Shown here: positions 7,575 to 13,819 of the stretch, piece after piece
Numbering within the stretch: the first letter of the stretch is position 1
How the letters are laid out: each line of letters starts with the position of its first letter
Assembly (NCBI GenBank): GCA_002340985.1
Contig: DDNC01000014.1
Coordinates: 326,478 to 345,740 of the forward strand
Origin: Firmicutes bacterium UBA2530
GTDB lineage: Bacteria; Bacillota; Clostridia; Tissierellales; Sedimentibacteraceae
Reading direction: 5' to 3'
Length of the DNA: 19,263 nt
Position numbers and translations under genes: made by a program
The notes under the pieces: model-generated
The model's database searches: none
What the model was told of the DNA's origin: nothing
Seen by the model: only the letters and a program-made list of their open reading frames with translations

Positions 7575-8330
7575 ATGAATAATGTAAAGGGAGCATGTGT
7601 TGCTATCGGTAATTTCGACGGTATTCATATCGGTCATGATGCACTTATCAGACGCATGATAGAACTGAGCTATGAAACGAATCAGAATAGCATAATAATT
7701 ACTTTCCGTTTTGTAAAAAAAGACCTCAGAAAGTCAAGCTCGAATATAAAGTATATAAACAGCAGAGATATCAAACTGGAACTGCTTAAATCCTACAGTG
7801 TAACAGATGTGGTTGAAATAGAGCTTGATGAGGTTGTTTCTAAATATTCGCCTGAACAATTTATCAGGGAAATTTTAATAGAGCGGTACAATGCTAAAAA
7901 TATCGTGGTTGGATACAATTTTACCTTCGGACATAAAGCGTCCGGAAATATAAATACGCTGAGGGAATTTCAGGACAAGTACCAATACAGGGTTGAAGAA
8001 ATTTATCCGGTTAAATACAACGGTATAGCAGTAAGCAGCACATTGGTCAGGAATCTGATAAATGAAGGAAAAGTCAATGAGGCTAACCATCTTTTAATCA
8101 ATAATTATACTGTGTATAATGAAGAAATTAATATTGATTATAATAAAAATGCCGCTTTTGTAGATAATAAAAGCAGTATAATTCTGCCGCCAGACGGCAA
8201 GTATAAAATTGCGGCAGGCAGCAGGGAAATGACTATGGTTGTTACTACTGTCAAAAATGGACGTTTAATGACATTTGACGGAAAAATCGAAGATAGAGAC
8301 GATATTGTTTTTCTTGAAAAATTTGTATGA
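7575..8330 (+). CDS. ribF: RibF-like FMN adenylyltransferase with degenerate riboflavin-kinase half
   Basis: Bifunctional RibF phosphorylates riboflavin and then adenylates FMN to FAD. Here the N-terminal nucleotidyltransferase half is recognisable: GNFDGIHIGH (12-21), VGYNFTFGHKASG (about 112-124) and SSTLVR near residue 154. The usual TFxPHP motif reads TFRFVKK, lacking PHP. From about residue 172 the kinase half is only ~80 residues, against about 125 normally, and the riboflavin/ATP-binding signature (G-x-V-x-x-G-x-G-R-x-x-G-F-P-T-A-N) is absent; only an 'ILPPDGKYKI' strand recalls the family. Total length 251 versus ~305-320. ATG 7575 follows AGGTGG (7564-7569). It may make FAD from FMN only, or be a decaying paralogue; a full RibF could exist elsewhere. 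Position after truB is normal. Confidence 0.85.
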   Translation: MNNVKGACVAIGNFDGIHIGHDALIRRMIELSYETNQNSIIITFRFVKKDLRKSSSNIKYINSRDIKLELLKSYSVTDVVEIELDEVVSKYSPEQFIREILIERYNAKNIVVGYNFTFGHKASGNINTLREFQDKYQYRVEEIYPVKYNGIAVSSTLVRNLINEGKVNEANHLLINNYTVYNEEINIDYNKNAAFVDNKSSIILPPDGKYKIAAGSREMTMVVTTVKNGRLMTFDGKIEDRDDIVFLEKFV

Positions 8331-8346
8331 AATAAGTAAATATATG

Positions 8347-8375
8347 TTTACAAAAATAAAGTATTATGGTAGAAT
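8347..8375 (+). promoter_or_regulatory. Sigma-A promoter of rpsO-pnp
   Basis: TTTACA (8347-8352) and TAGAAT (8370-8375) are spaced by exactly 17 bp. Transcription should begin near 8382, just before the foldable leader. There is no terminator between ribF and this promoter, so read-through from the upstream operon can also reach rpsO. Confidence 0.7.
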
Positions 8376-8386
8376 TTATTGTATTT

Positions 8387-8433
8387 CCATAGTCTAAGTT
8401 CTATGATTCCTCAACGTATTGCTTGGGTTATGG
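8387..8433 (+). promoter_or_regulatory. Candidate S15 autoregulatory leader RNA
   Basis: Within the rpsO leader, 8387-8392 can pair with 8428-8433 (CCATAG with TTATGG), enclosing a hairpin of 8410-8414 with 8423-8427 (CTCAA with TTGGG). An alternative pairing joins 8388-8392 with 8401-8405 (CATAG with CTATG). The helices that exclude each other upstream of rpsO are what is known from S15-responsive leaders in several phyla, where S15 binds an mRNA mimic of its 16S site. The folds were drawn by eye; regulation is inferred from position. Confidence 0.45.
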
Positions 8434-8463
8434 TGAAATAATATAATATCGGAGGATTAAAAA

Positions 8464-8727
8464 ATGACAAAAGAACAAAAAACGCAAATTATCGAACAGT
8501 ACAGAATCAATGAAAAGGATACAGGATCTCCTGAAGTTCAGGTAGCATTGTTGACTTTCAGAATCAACAACCTTACTGAACACTTAAAGGACAACAAGAA
8601 AGACCATCACTCAAGAAGAGGTCTTTTACAAATGGTTGGTCAGAGAAGAGGATTTCTTAACTACTTAAAAGAAAATGACATCGAAAGATACAGAAGTATT
8701 GTTGCAAGATTAGGATTAAGAAGATAA
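8464..8727 (+). CDS. rpsO: 30S ribosomal protein S15
   Basis: S15 is a primary 16S rRNA-binding protein of the 30S platform. The 87-residue protein matches the family throughout, including 'DTGSPEVQVALLTFRINNLTEHLKDNKKDHHSRRGLLQMVGQRR' (about residues 20-63), which contains the conserved RNA-contacting 'HHSRRGL' motif. Length is usual (88-89). GGAGGA (8451-8456) lies 8 nt before the ATG. It precedes pnp, as in most bacteria, with a hairpin in the gap, and may be self-regulated through its leader. Confidence 0.99.
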   Translation: MTKEQKTQIIEQYRINEKDTGSPEVQVALLTFRINNLTEHLKDNKKDHHSRRGLLQMVGQRRGFLNYLKENDIERYRSIVARLGLRR

Positions 8728-8732
8728 TTAAG

Positions 8733-8760
8733 GAGCGGGGAAAACCCGCTCTGTCTTTAT
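8733..8760 (+). terminator. Hairpin between rpsO and pnp, likely partial terminator
   Basis: GAGCGGG (8733-8739) pairs with CCCGCTC (8745-8751) around GAAAA. The following TGTCTTTAT is a weak U-tract. A leaky terminator here would lower pnp relative to rpsO, as happens at the same place in Escherichia coli. The stem could also be an RNase or PNPase-control site. No separate pnp promoter is evident in the remaining 31 bases. Confidence 0.6.
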
Positions 8761-8791
8761 AGTCAGTGAAAAAAATTAAAAGGAGGTACCA

Positions 8792-10885
8792 ATGGAAGAA
8801 AAAGTTTTTAAATATATGCTTGCCGGAAGAGAGTTGAAGGTAACTATAGGCAAAATATCAGAGCTTACTAACGGTTCATGTTTGGTACAGTACGGGGATA
8901 CAGTAGTAATGGCGAACGTGACTGCATCTAAAGAACCGAGACAAGGCATTGACTTTTTTCCCCTGAGTGTTGATTTTGAGGAGAAGCTTTACTCTGTGGG
9001 AAAAATTCCGGGTGGATTTATAAAAAGAGAAGGAAGACCCGGTGAAAAGGCAATATTGACATCAAGGCTGATTGACAGACCAATAAGACCGCTGTTTCCG
9101 AAGGGATACAGAAATGACGTTTCAGTAACTTGTACAGTGCTGTCCGTTGATCAGGACTGCTCACCTGAAATAGCAGGTATGATAGGATCTTCAATAGCAA
9201 TAGCAATTTCGGATATACCCTGGGAAGGACCTACGGGAGCAGTTAACGTGGGACTTATAAATGGTGAGTTTATTATAAATCCAAACACCAAGGAAAGAGA
9301 GACTACCATACTGAACCTGACTGTTTCAGGAACAAGAGACGCAATAATGATGGTTGAGGCAGGCTCCAATGAAATATCAGAAGCAACCATGCTTGATGCA
9401 ATATTGTACGGGCATGAAGAAATAAAGAAAATCTGCGATTTCATCAGCAGTATTCAGGCTGAATTGGGAAAAGAAAAGTCCGACTATACCAAGTATGTAT
9501 GCGATGAACAAATCGAGCAGGAAATAAGAGAGTATGCTGCTCCGATAATAAACGAAGCAATAATTGTTGAAGATAAGCTGGAGAGACAAGAAAGAATAGA
9601 CAGCTTCAAGGCTCAGGCAAAGGAAGTATTTCTGGAGAAATATCCTGAAGATGCAGCCGATATAGATGATGCTCTTTATACAATTATAAAAGAAAAAGTA
9701 AGAGAAAATATCCTTGTGAGAGGAATAAGACCGGATAACAGAAAAATTGACGAAATAAGAAAAATTACATGTGAAGTTGGTCTGCTGCCGAGGACACACG
9801 GTTCCGCTCTGTTCACAAGGGGTCAGACTCAGGTTCTCAATGTTGCTACACTGGGAGTTTCAAGCGATGAGCAGACTTTAGACGGCATTTCCGAAGAAAC
9901 TTCAAAGAGATACATGCATCATTACAACTTCCCTTCATATTCTGTGGGAGAAACAAGACCTTCAAGGGGACCGGGAAGAAGAGAAATCGGACACGGAGCA
10001 TTGGCAGAAAGAGCACTTGAGCCTGTTATTCCGCCGGTAGAAGAATTTCCGTACACCATAAGACTTGTTTCTGAGGTATTAAGCTCAAACGGTTCAACAT
10101 CTCAGGCATCTGTATGCGGAAGCACATTGTCACTGATGGATGCGGGAGTTCCTATAAAGGCACCTGTTGCAGGTGTTGCTATGGGTCTTATGAAAGAAGG
10201 AGACAACGTAGTTGTTCTTACAGATATTCAGGGAATGGAAGATTTCCTGGGAGACATGGACTTCAAGGTTGCCGGAACTCAGGAAGGAATAACTGCAATT
10301 CAAATGGATATAAAGGTGCACGGAATAGACAAGAGCATACTTACAGATGCCTTGGAAAAAGCAAGAGTAGGAAGATTGTTTATTCTGGATAAAATGATAG
10401 CATGCATCGACAAGCCAAGAGAAGAAGTAAGCAAGTATGCTCCGAAGATTATCCGCATGACAATTAATCCTGACAAAATCAGAGATGTCATAGGCTCAGG
10501 CGGAAAGGTAATCAATAAAATTATCGAAGAAACCGGCGTAAAAATTGACATTGAAGATGATGGCTCAGTAATGATAGCTGCAGAAAACGTTGAAAGTGCT
10601 TACAAGGCTAAGAAAATTATTGAAGGCATTGTAAAAGAAATTGAAGTAGGAGAAATATTGCTTGGAAAGGTAGTAAGAATTGCTACTTTTGGGGCATTTG
10701 TTGAACTTACTGACAATAAGGACGGACTGCTGCACGTTTCCCAGATTTCAGACAAGAGAGTTAACAAGGTCGAAGATGTTTTAAACATCGGTGATGAAAT
10801 TCTTGTTAAAGTAATTGAAATTGATAACCAGGGAAAAATCAAGCTTTCAAGAAAAGAAGCTTTAAAGGAAACAGAAAATCAATAA
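8792..10885 (+). CDS. pnp: Polyribonucleotide nucleotidyltransferase (PNPase)
   Basis: PNPase is a trimeric phosphate-dependent 3'-5' exoribonuclease that degrades mRNA. The 697-residue protein has the full layout: RNase PH domain 1 (about 1-210, with FFPLSVDFEEK), an all-alpha linker domain (about 220-300), RNase PH domain 2 (about 310-545, with SEVLSSNGSTSQASVCG and the catalytic GDMDFKVAGT), a KH domain with IGSGGK (about 569-574) and an S1 domain from about residue 618 (GEILLGKVVRIATFGAFVEL). AGGAGGT (8781-8787) precedes the ATG. Catalytic motifs are intact and length is normal (~700). It is transcribed with rpsO and followed by a strong terminator. Confidence 0.99.
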   Translation: MEEKVFKYMLAGRELKVTIGKISELTNGSCLVQYGDTVVMANVTASKEPRQGIDFFPLSVDFEEKLYSVGKIPGGFIKREGRPGEKAILTSRLIDRPIRPLFPKGYRNDVSVTCTVLSVDQDCSPEIAGMIGSSIAIAISDIPWEGPTGAVNVGLINGEFIINPNTKERETTILNLTVSGTRDAIMMVEAGSNEISEATMLDAILYGHEEIKKICDFISSIQAELGKEKSDYTKYVCDEQIEQEIREYAAPIINEAIIVEDKLERQERIDSFKAQAKEVFLEKYPEDAADIDDALYTIIKEKVRENILVRGIRPDNRKIDEIRKITCEVGLLPRTHGSALFTRGQTQVLNVATLGVSSDEQTLDGISEETSKRYMHHYNFPSYSVGETRPSRGPGRREIGHGALAERALEPVIPPVEEFPYTIRLVSEVLSSNGSTSQASVCGSTLSLMDAGVPIKAPVAGVAMGLMKEGDNVVVLTDIQGMEDFLGDMDFKVAGTQEGITAIQMDIKVHGIDKSILTDALEKARVGRLFILDKMIACIDKPREEVSKYAPKIIRMTINPDKIRDVIGSGGKVINKIIEETGVKIDIEDDGSVMIAAENVESAYKAKKIIEGIVKEIEVGEILLGKVVRIATFGAFVELTDNKDGLLHVSQISDKRVNKVEDVLNIGDEILVKVIEIDNQGKIKLSRKEALKETENQ

Positions 10886-10894
10886 GTGAAACAT

Positions 10895-10921
10895 TAGGCT
10901 CGGCTTAAGAGCCGAAGCCTA
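10895..10921 (+). other. Stable hairpin just after pnp
   Basis: Bases 10895-10905 pair with 10910-10921 (TAGGCTCGGCT with AGCCG-A-AGCCTA) with a TAAG loop and one bulged A (10915). No U-tract follows, so it is not an intrinsic terminator alone. It could protect the mRNA 3' end or serve as an RNase III-type site, acting together with the terminator 7 nt downstream. Confidence 0.6.
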
Positions 10922-10927
10922 TATAAT

Positions 10928-10967
10928 AACAATATCAAGGCAAGTCCTGGATATTGTTTTGTTTTTT
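10928..10967 (+). terminator. Rho-independent terminator of rpsO-pnp
   Basis: AACAATATC (10928-10936) pairs perfectly with GATATTGTT (10950-10958), with AGG/CCT able to extend the stem inward. It is followed by TTTTGTTTTTT. This is a strong intrinsic terminator and ends the rpsO-pnp unit. Confidence 0.85.
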
Positions 10968-11039
10968 GAACATATATGGAAAATATTTTAATTATGCTAT
11001 TAGTAAGATATTTATTCCTGCATATCCTGTTATTAAGGG

Positions 11040-11068
11040 TTGATTATGTTGTGCATCGGATATATGAT
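11040..11068 (+). promoter_or_regulatory. Sigma-A promoter of the polysaccharide deacetylase gene
   Basis: TTGATT (11040-11045) and TATGAT (11063-11068) are 17 bp apart. Initiation near 11075 gives a leader of about 35 nt with the GAGGGGGG ribosome-binding site at 11094-11101. It follows the pnp terminator, so the next gene is probably its own unit. Confidence 0.65.
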
Positions 11069-11108
11069 ACAGATATACGGATTGTATTACAAAGAGGGGG
11101 GATATATA

Positions 11109-11948
11109 TTGACAAAAAAAGTATTAGCAGTTTCACTGGCATTATTGATGTCCTTATTAAACATGGGTACATTTACAAATGTAGAAGCACGTGAAAAAGA
11201 AGTTTTACCCGTTGAAGAAAATGTGCAGTACACACCTCCACAGGAGGAGACCCCTGCAGAGGAGGCTTCTGCTGAAGAGGTACCGGCTGAGGCCGTGGAA
11301 GTAACATATGAGGAACAGGAAGTAAACAAAAGAGTAATTGACCCTACCAAGCCCATGGTAGCACTAACCTTTGATGACGGTCCTTCTAAATACACCGCAG
11401 AAATATTGAAGGTGCTGAAAGAAAATAATTCGGTGGCTACATTTTTCGTACTGGGCTCAGAAGTAAATAAGTATAAGGATGTTTTAAACCAGGTAATAGC
11501 AGAAGGAAACGAAATAGGTAATCACAGCTATAACCACAAAAATCTTAAAACAATAACTGACGAAGAACTGTACAAGCAGGTCCAGGGCACTGATGACCTG
11601 GTGTACATTGCATCAGGATATACCCCAAAGGTGATGAGACCTCCTTATGGAATTAGCGATGCGGAGCTGAATAAAAAAATCAATAAGCCCATCGTTAAAT
11701 GGTCTATTGACACCCTTGACTGGAAGAACAGGGATACGGATAAGGTAGTAGCCGCAGTTCTTAATGATGTGAAGGACGGTGATATTGTACTGATGCACGA
11801 TTTGTACGACAGTACAGCTCAGGCAGCGAAAATAATTATACCGAAGCTTGTTGAGCAGGGCTACCAGCTGGTAACCGTCAGCGAGATGTCTGAGTACAGA
11901 GATGTGACATTGACTCAGGGACAGCAGTATTACAGCATGTATAAATAG
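11109..11948 (+). CDS. Secreted CE4 polysaccharide deacetylase (YlxY position)
   Basis: The 279-residue protein removes acetyl groups, most likely from peptidoglycan or a related N-acetyl sugar polymer, outside the membrane. It starts with a signal peptide (KK, hydrophobic core at about residues 5-19, cut after VEA at residue 27), then a Glu/Ala/Pro-rich linker (about 35-75). The CE4 domain has all five motifs: TFDDGP (87-92), HSYNH with metal ligands H139 and H143, RPPYG (177-181), DTLDW (201-205) and IVLMHD (226-231). The start is the TTG at 11109, 7 nt after GAGGGGGG; an upstream in-frame start near 11040 lies in the promoter and has no such site. It sits where ylxY lies in Bacillus. Substrate is not visible from sequence. 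Confidence 0.93.
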   Translation: MTKKVLAVSLALLMSLLNMGTFTNVEAREKEVLPVEENVQYTPPQEETPAEEASAEEVPAEAVEVTYEEQEVNKRVIDPTKPMVALTFDDGPSKYTAEILKVLKENNSVATFFVLGSEVNKYKDVLNQVIAEGNEIGNHSYNHKNLKTITDEELYKQVQGTDDLVYIASGYTPKVMRPPYGISDAELNKKINKPIVKWSIDTLDWKNRDTDKVVAAVLNDVKDGDIVLMHDLYDSTAQAAKIIIPKLVEQGYQLVTVSEMSEYRDVTLTQGQQYYSMYK

Positions 11949-11976
11949 CTTAAATTAAATATTATCATAAATACCA

Positions 11977-12010
11977 AATAACGAATTGCATTTGCATATT
12001 CGTTATTTTT
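11977..12010 (+). terminator. Terminator of the deacetylase gene
   Basis: AATAACGAAT (11977-11986) pairs perfectly with ATTCGTTATT (11998-12007) around an 11-nt loop, followed by a run of five T. This ends the deacetylase transcript 28 nt after the stop codon. Confidence 0.85.
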
Positions 12011-12030
12011 GTATGCCCTAACCCCGTTTT

Positions 12031-12140
12031 TTCGATCGTCAGGGAGAGAAAAATGACGGTAGGTCAACCGCAACGAGCTCCCAAAGTATGCGACAAGAGG
12101 GAGCAAATACTTTGGTGAGCGAGACTGTGATATGCACTCG
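12031..12140. other. Structured intergenic element with alternative hairpins
   Basis: This ~110 bp stretch has more G+C than its surroundings and several clear pairings. Stem A: 12035-12041 with 12054-12060. Stem B: GCTC-CCAAAGTAT (12077-12089) with ATACTTTGG-T-GAGC (12107-12120), 13 bp with one bulged T. An alternative pairs GCTCCC (12077-12082) with GGGAGC (12099-12104), which would disrupt stem B. A short CGAG/CTCG pair (12120-12123, 12137-12140) lies beside it. No ribosome-binding site or start codon fits a gene, although the reverse strand is open for about 33 codons without a start. It could be an RNA, a small non-autonomous repeat or a recombination/attachment-type site. Confidence 0.5.
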
Positions 12141-12144
12141 TATG

Positions 12145-12173
12145 TTGTAATATATAAGAAAATTTGATAATAT
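12145..12173 (+). promoter_or_regulatory. Promoter box A, first copy of a duplicated unit
   Basis: TTGTAA (12145-12150) and TAATAT (12168-12173) are 17 bp apart. The surrounding 30 bases are closely repeated at 12295-12326, including the spacer. It precedes the short broken reading frame at 12209. The duplication of both promoter elements and spacing is the reason to take it seriously, though the boxes are only moderate sigma-A matches. Confidence 0.45.
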
Positions 12174-12208
12174 AGTATTATAGTTAAATTTTAAACACAG
12201 GAGTCGTC

Positions 12209-12326
12209 ATGAAACTGTTCAGAAGTTTAATCGCTGTCTTGATTGTTTCACTGCATAGAAAATCTGATTGAGGATAAGTTCCCCAAATTAATTTGTTGTA
12301 ATTTATATGAAAGTTTGATAATATAA
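12209..12326 (+). pseudogene. Broken lipoprotein-like small gene
   Basis: ATG 12209 has a good ribosome-binding site (AGGAG, 12199-12203). It encodes MKLFRSLIAVLIVSL, a typical signal-peptide start, and then stops at 12269-12271 after only 20 residues. Another frame, from the TGC at 12252, reads CIENLIEDKFPKLI and continues to a stop at 12324-12326. Joined by a small indel, this looks like a lipoprotein start running into a lipidated Cys. The natural reading is a frameshifted remnant; the alternative is a genuine 20-residue peptide. Its 3' end coincides with promoter box B. Confidence 0.4.
12296..12324 (+). promoter_or_regulatory. Promoter box B, second copy of a duplicated unit
   Basis: TTGTAA (12296-12301) and TAATAT (12319-12324) are again 17 bp apart. 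The stretch 12295-12326 closely repeats 12144-12175. It lies upstream of the 41-residue peptide and the M16 peptidase operon and is the best candidate for their promoter. Confidence 0.5.
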
Positions 12327-12388
12327 ATATAATATTGTATATCATAAATAGACCCTTTTATTAATACATATAATCAAGGGGGATTTTT

Positions 12389-12514
12389 ATGAAATTTTTT
12401 TGCAATGACATAGCCTTCTTTAAAAGGCTCATGATAGTAATTCTAGTTGCAGTTATTATAATATTGCTTATAACCGCAAGATGCAGCACCTTCAGGGTAC
12501 GGATGTTTTGGTAG
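12389..12514 (+). CDS. 41-residue single-membrane-segment peptide, unknown
   Basis: An ATG at 12389 follows AAGGGGGA (12376-12383), a strong ribosome-binding site, with good spacing. The product has a short polar N-terminus, a hydrophobic helix of about 19 residues (about 15-29 and beyond: MIVILVAVIIILLI) and a short basic tail ending in RVRMFW. It is 25 nt before the M16 peptidase start and would share its promoter. I do not recognise it. It could be a small membrane partner of the operon, a sporulation-type peptide or a toxin-like hydrophobic peptide; nothing in the sequence chooses. Confidence 0.5.
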   Translation: MKFFCNDIAFFKRLMIVILVAVIIILLITARCSTFRVRMFW

Positions 12515-12538
12515 TGGATAGGCAATCACGGAGGAAAA

Positions 12539-13819
12539 ATGATAAATAAATTTACATTAGACAACGGCGTAAGAATAGTGACGGAAAAAATAGATTATGT
12601 TAAATCGGCTTCCATAGGAATTTGGGTCAATGTAGGCTCCAACAATGAAACTGAAGAGACAAACGGATTGTCTCATTTTATTGAACACATGCTTTTTAAA
12701 GGAACAACTAACAGAAAGGCAAATGAAATTGCCGAGGATATGGACAATTTAGGTGGGCAGCTCAATGCTTTTACAAGCAAGGAATGCACGTGCTTCTATG
12801 TAAAGGTTCTTGATGAAAATATAGAAGAGGCAATGGATATACTTGCAGATATGTTTTTTAATTCACTGTTTCAGCAGGAAGAAATTGACAAGGAAATTTC
12901 CGTTGTTATAGAGGAAATAAAGATGTATGAGGACTCACCGGAAGATGTGGTTCATGACAAGCTTACCGAAATAATATTTAATGACAGTCCAATGGCATAC
13001 AACATACTTGGCACCGAAGAAAATCTGCGCACATTTACAACGGAAAAAGTTCTGCAGTACATGAATGAGAAATATTCTCCGCACAATACTGTAATTTCAA
13101 TTGCAGGCAGCTTTGACGAGGAGAAGTTTGTACGACTTGTGGAAGAAAAATTCAGGGATTGGCAAAATACACAAACTGAGCATGTAGAGCTGCAGGGAGA
13201 ATATATACGTAAGGTTGAAGGTATACACAAGGATTTGGAGCAGCTGCACATGTGCATAGGAAACAAAACAATAGGCAGGCATGATGAAAATTATTACCCT
13301 CTTTTAGTTTTGAACAACATATTCGGCGGAACAATGAGCTCCAGAATTTTTCAGGAGGTACGTGAAAAGAAGGGATTAGTTTATTCAATCTATTCATTTG
13401 TATCTAACTATTCTGAAACAGGGATTTTCAGTATTTATGCGGGTATGTCATATGAACAGGCAGAAGATGCCTTAAGAACAATCTTAAAAGAAATGGCAGG
13501 CATGAAAAAGGGTGATATAACCTTGAAGGAATTCAACAGGGCAAAGCAGCAGATTAAAGGGAACTACATTTTAGGGCTGGAAAGTACATCAAGCCGCATG
13601 TCGTCCATAGGAAGAAGAGAGCTTCTGTACAATGAAATACAATATCCTGAAGAAGTGATAGAAAAAATCAACAATGTTAAATTAGAGGATGTATTGAAGC
13701 TTGCAACAGAGCTTTTTGACATTGACAGACTCAGCATTACCTTTACGGGAAATTTGAGCAAACACAAAAACATAGAGAAAATAATAAATAATGTACTTGG
13801 AGAAGAATATGAAGGTTAA
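12539..13819 (+). CDS. mlpA: M16-family zinc peptidase (YmxG/MlpA-like)
   Basis: This is a 426-residue single-chain M16 metallopeptidase, related to the processing-peptidase beta subunit. The inverted zinc motif is HFIEH (46-50), with H46 and H50 as ligands and E49 catalytic; the third ligand lies in VVIEEIKMY (about residue 125). The C-terminal half has the 'GGTMSSRIFQEVREKKGLVYSIYSF' pattern typical of the second domain, with the RxxxGLxY type arginine/tyrosine. There is no signal peptide, so it is cytoplasmic. GGAGGA (12530-12535) precedes ATG 12539. Position between pnp and ymxH matches mlpA in B. subtilis, which has been linked to protease control. The end overlaps dut by 11 nt. Confidence 0.92.
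   Translation: MINKFTLDNGVRIVTEKIDYVKSASIGIWVNVGSNNETEETNGLSHFIEHMLFKGTTNRKANEIAEDMDNLGGQLNAFTSKECTCFYVKVLDENIEEAMDILADMFFNSLFQQEEIDKEISVVIEEIKMYEDSPEDVVHDKLTEIIFNDSPMAYNILGTEENLRTFTTEKVLQYMNEKYSPHNTVISIAGSFDEEKFVRLVEEKFRDWQNTQTEHVELQGEYIRKVEGIHKDLEQLHMCIGNKTIGRHDENYYPLLVLNNIFGGTMSSRIFQEVREKKGLVYSIYSFVSNYSETGIFSIYAGMSYEQAEDALRTILKEMAGMKKGDITLKEFNRAKQQIKGNYILGLESTSSRMSSIGRRELLYNEIQYPEEVIEKINNVKLEDVLKLATELFDIDRLSITFTGNLSKHKNIEKIINNVLGEEYEG

Noticed and set aside
8331..8346. Terminator at the end of the nusA operon
   Set aside because: Only a weak 5-bp stem (GTAAA with TTTAC) overlapping the rpsO promoter is present and no U-run follows.
9377..9799. 140-residue minus-strand frame inside pnp
   Set aside because: It is fully inside an intact, conserved gene and reads as low-information sequence, so it is a shadow frame.
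10114..10392. 92-residue plus-strand frame inside pnp
   Set aside because: It is Arg/Gly/Cys-rich and results from reading pnp codons out of frame.
10976..11194. 72-residue plus-strand frame before the deacetylase
   Set aside because: It overlaps the deacetylase promoter and signal peptide in another frame and has no ribosome-binding site.
12020..12140. Reverse-strand frame of about 33 codons over the structured element
   Set aside because: It has no start codon and no ribosome-binding site. The openness is better explained by the base composition of the hairpin-rich element.
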